From NCBI GenBank assembly GCA_036266075.1, contig DATANV010000015.1, positions 88,566-152,565 on the forward strand: a DNA stretch of 64,000 bases, written 5' to 3'. This DNA is from VRUE01 sp036266075. Lineage in GTDB: Bacteria; Actinomycetota; Thermoleophilia; Solirubrobacterales; 70-9. The position numbers and the translations under genes were made by a program. Below are positions 63,081 through 64,000 of this stretch, piece after piece (the first letter of the stretch is position 1; every line of letters starts with the position of its first letter). Under the pieces are notes generated by a model. That model saw only the letters and a list, made by a program, of their open reading frames with translations, was not told where the DNA came from and searched no databases.

Positions 63081-63977
63081 TTGCCCGACGAGCCGAACAA
63101 CAACGGTCCCTACGTCAGCGAGGACGGAGCGCAGATGGGGCGCGACTTCGTCATCCCCGGCGTCGACCCGGCGGAGTCCGATCCCTACCGCTTCCACACC
63201 GGTCGCAAGCGCGACCACGGCGGCACCGATGCGATCGAGATCATCGACCTGGTCAAGCAGTTCGGCCGGGCGCGAATCCTCAACGGCCTCAACCTTGGGC
63301 TGCCCGAAGATCAGGTCTCGATGGTGCTCGGGCCCTCGGGCACCGGCAAGAGCGTGCTGATCAAGCACATCGTCGGCCTGCTCTACCCGGATTCGGGCGA
63401 CGTGCTGGTGCACGGGGAGTCGATCCCCAAGATGACCGACGACGAACTCTTCGAGGTGCGCAAGAAGTTCGGCCTGCTCTTCCAGGACGGCGCCCTGTTC
63501 GGCTCGATGAACATCTACGACAACACCGCCTTCCCGCTGCGTCAGCACACCGACAAAAGCGAGGAGGAGATCGGCGAGATCGTCAACCGGCGCCTCAAGG
63601 AGGTCGGTCTGGCGGAGGCGATCTACAAGATGCCGAACGAGCTCTCCGGCGGCATGCGCAAGCGCGCCGGCTTCGCCCGGGCGCTGGTGCTCGAACCGGC
63701 GATCGTGATGTTCGACGAGCCCGACTCCGGCCTCGATCCGGTGCGCACGGCGCTGCTCTGCGAGCTGATCCGCGAGGTCCACGCCGAGAACGGCGGCTGC
63801 TACCTGGTGATCAGCCACGACCTCAACACGGCGCGGCGGATCTCCGATTTCATCGCCGTCCTCTGGAACGGCAAAATCGTCGAGTCGGGGCCCAAAGAGG
63901 AACTGTTCGACTCGGAAAACCAGTTCGTCCATCAGTTCCTCAACGCTGACGTTAGTGGGCCGTTGTCGATGGACTGA
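63081..63977 (+). CDS. Mla-type ABC ATPase (MlaF/MkL family)
   Basis: 298 residues from a TTG with AGGAGG 6-7 nt upstream. After a polar N-terminus of ~55 residues come Walker A LGPSGTGKSVLIKHIVGL, Q-loop KKFGLLFQDGALFGSMNIYDN (the Mla-type QDGALF), signature ELSGGMRKRAGFARALVL, Walker B IVMFDEPDSGLDPVRT and switch VISHDLNTARRISDF. It energises lipid transport by the MlaE pair. An MCE-domain gene would be expected after the window edge; a G-rich ribosome-site-like stretch is visible at 63980-63992. Confidence 0.93.
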   Translation: MPDEPNNNGPYVSEDGAQMGRDFVIPGVDPAESDPYRFHTGRKRDHGGTDAIEIIDLVKQFGRARILNGLNLGLPEDQVSMVLGPSGTGKSVLIKHIVGLLYPDSGDVLVHGESIPKMTDDELFEVRKKFGLLFQDGALFGSMNIYDNTAFPLRQHTDKSEEEIGEIVNRRLKEVGLAEAIYKMPNELSGGMRKRAGFARALVLEPAIVMFDEPDSGLDPVRTALLCELIREVHAENGGCYLVISHDLNTARRISDFIAVLWNGKIVESGPKEELFDSENQFVHQFLNADVSGPLSMD

Positions 63978-64000
63978 GGGGGGAGGAGGTGGCCGGGGGG

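Noticed and set aside
63978..64000. Start of an MCE gene at the right edge
   Set aside because: A G-rich ribosome-site-like stretch and a GTG are visible, but too few codons remain to support a gene call.

Overview
The window is GC-rich bacterial DNA, densely packed with genes on both strands. It is most likely from an actinobacterium of the class Thermoleophilia (Solirubrobacter/Conexibacter-like). The pointers are many GTG/TTG starts, many start codons placed 6-10 nt after a TAnnnT -10 box with no Shine-Dalgarno, an archaeal-type succinate dehydrogenase with a CCG-domain subunit, a eukaryotic-type NADP isocitrate dehydrogenase, and paired MlaE permeases. The lineage is inferred from gene style, not from an rRNA. 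No tRNA, rRNA, CRISPR array, prophage or insertion sequence was recognised.

Layout. 1-3279 (minus): two coupled exported proteins, the second a beta-propeller cut by the window edge. 3483-10950 (plus): pstSCAB followed without a gap by five genes of unknown function (lipoprotein, two zinc-ribbon proteins, two membrane-anchored or exported proteins), each overlapping the next by 4 nt. 10926-18171: MMPL transporter, aspartokinase, aspartate-semialdehyde dehydrogenase, cation/proton antiporter, MFS exporter. 18200-21934 (minus): succinate dehydrogenase sdhA-sdhB-sdhE-like. 22016-23602: a small AT-richer island with a divergent pair resembling a toxin-antitoxin locus. 23619-28498: M28 peptidase, site-2 protease, exported Ig-like protein, AidB. 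28589-30824: isocitrate and malate dehydrogenases. 30950-34708: AT-hook DNA-binding protein, acyl lipid desaturase, PucR-type regulator, fatty acid hydroxylase-like protein and a small Cys-rich protein. 34790-39674: hsp20-lon, a frameshifted glycosyltransferase, a small membrane protein. 39811-45575: TetR regulator, MMPL transporter, amidase, di-iron/SCP2 fusion. 45754-50270: lipase, acyl-CoA ligase, small proteins, FKBP, AlkZ-like protein. 50298-56700: glycyl-tRNA synthetase, FmdB, LytR-CpsA-Psr protein, ROK kinase, RsmI, methionyl-tRNA synthetase. 56697-61362 (minus): FMN alpha-hydroxyacid oxidase, aldehyde dehydrogenase, PQQ-type sugar dehydrogenase, lipoprotein. 61475-63977: two MlaE permeases and their ATPase.

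How the genes work together. sdhABE, icd and mdh supply three TCA-cycle steps. lysC-asd opens the aspartate pathway. The most suggestive system is regulatory: nearly the same palindrome, TGGCT-N4-AGCCA, lies directly upstream of three separate genes, the MMPL transporter beside a TetR gene (40525-40538), the di-iron/SCP2 oxidase-like gene (45640-45653) and the aldehyde dehydrogenase (59514-59527). This looks like a small lipid or hydrophobe oxidation/export regulon. Other signals not explained by genes are two nested inverted-repeat elements of ~117-119 bp with the same 75-bp spacer (30824-30940, 39672-39790), a family of short intergenic hairpins, and a 20-bp palindrome containing the start codon of the PucR gene.
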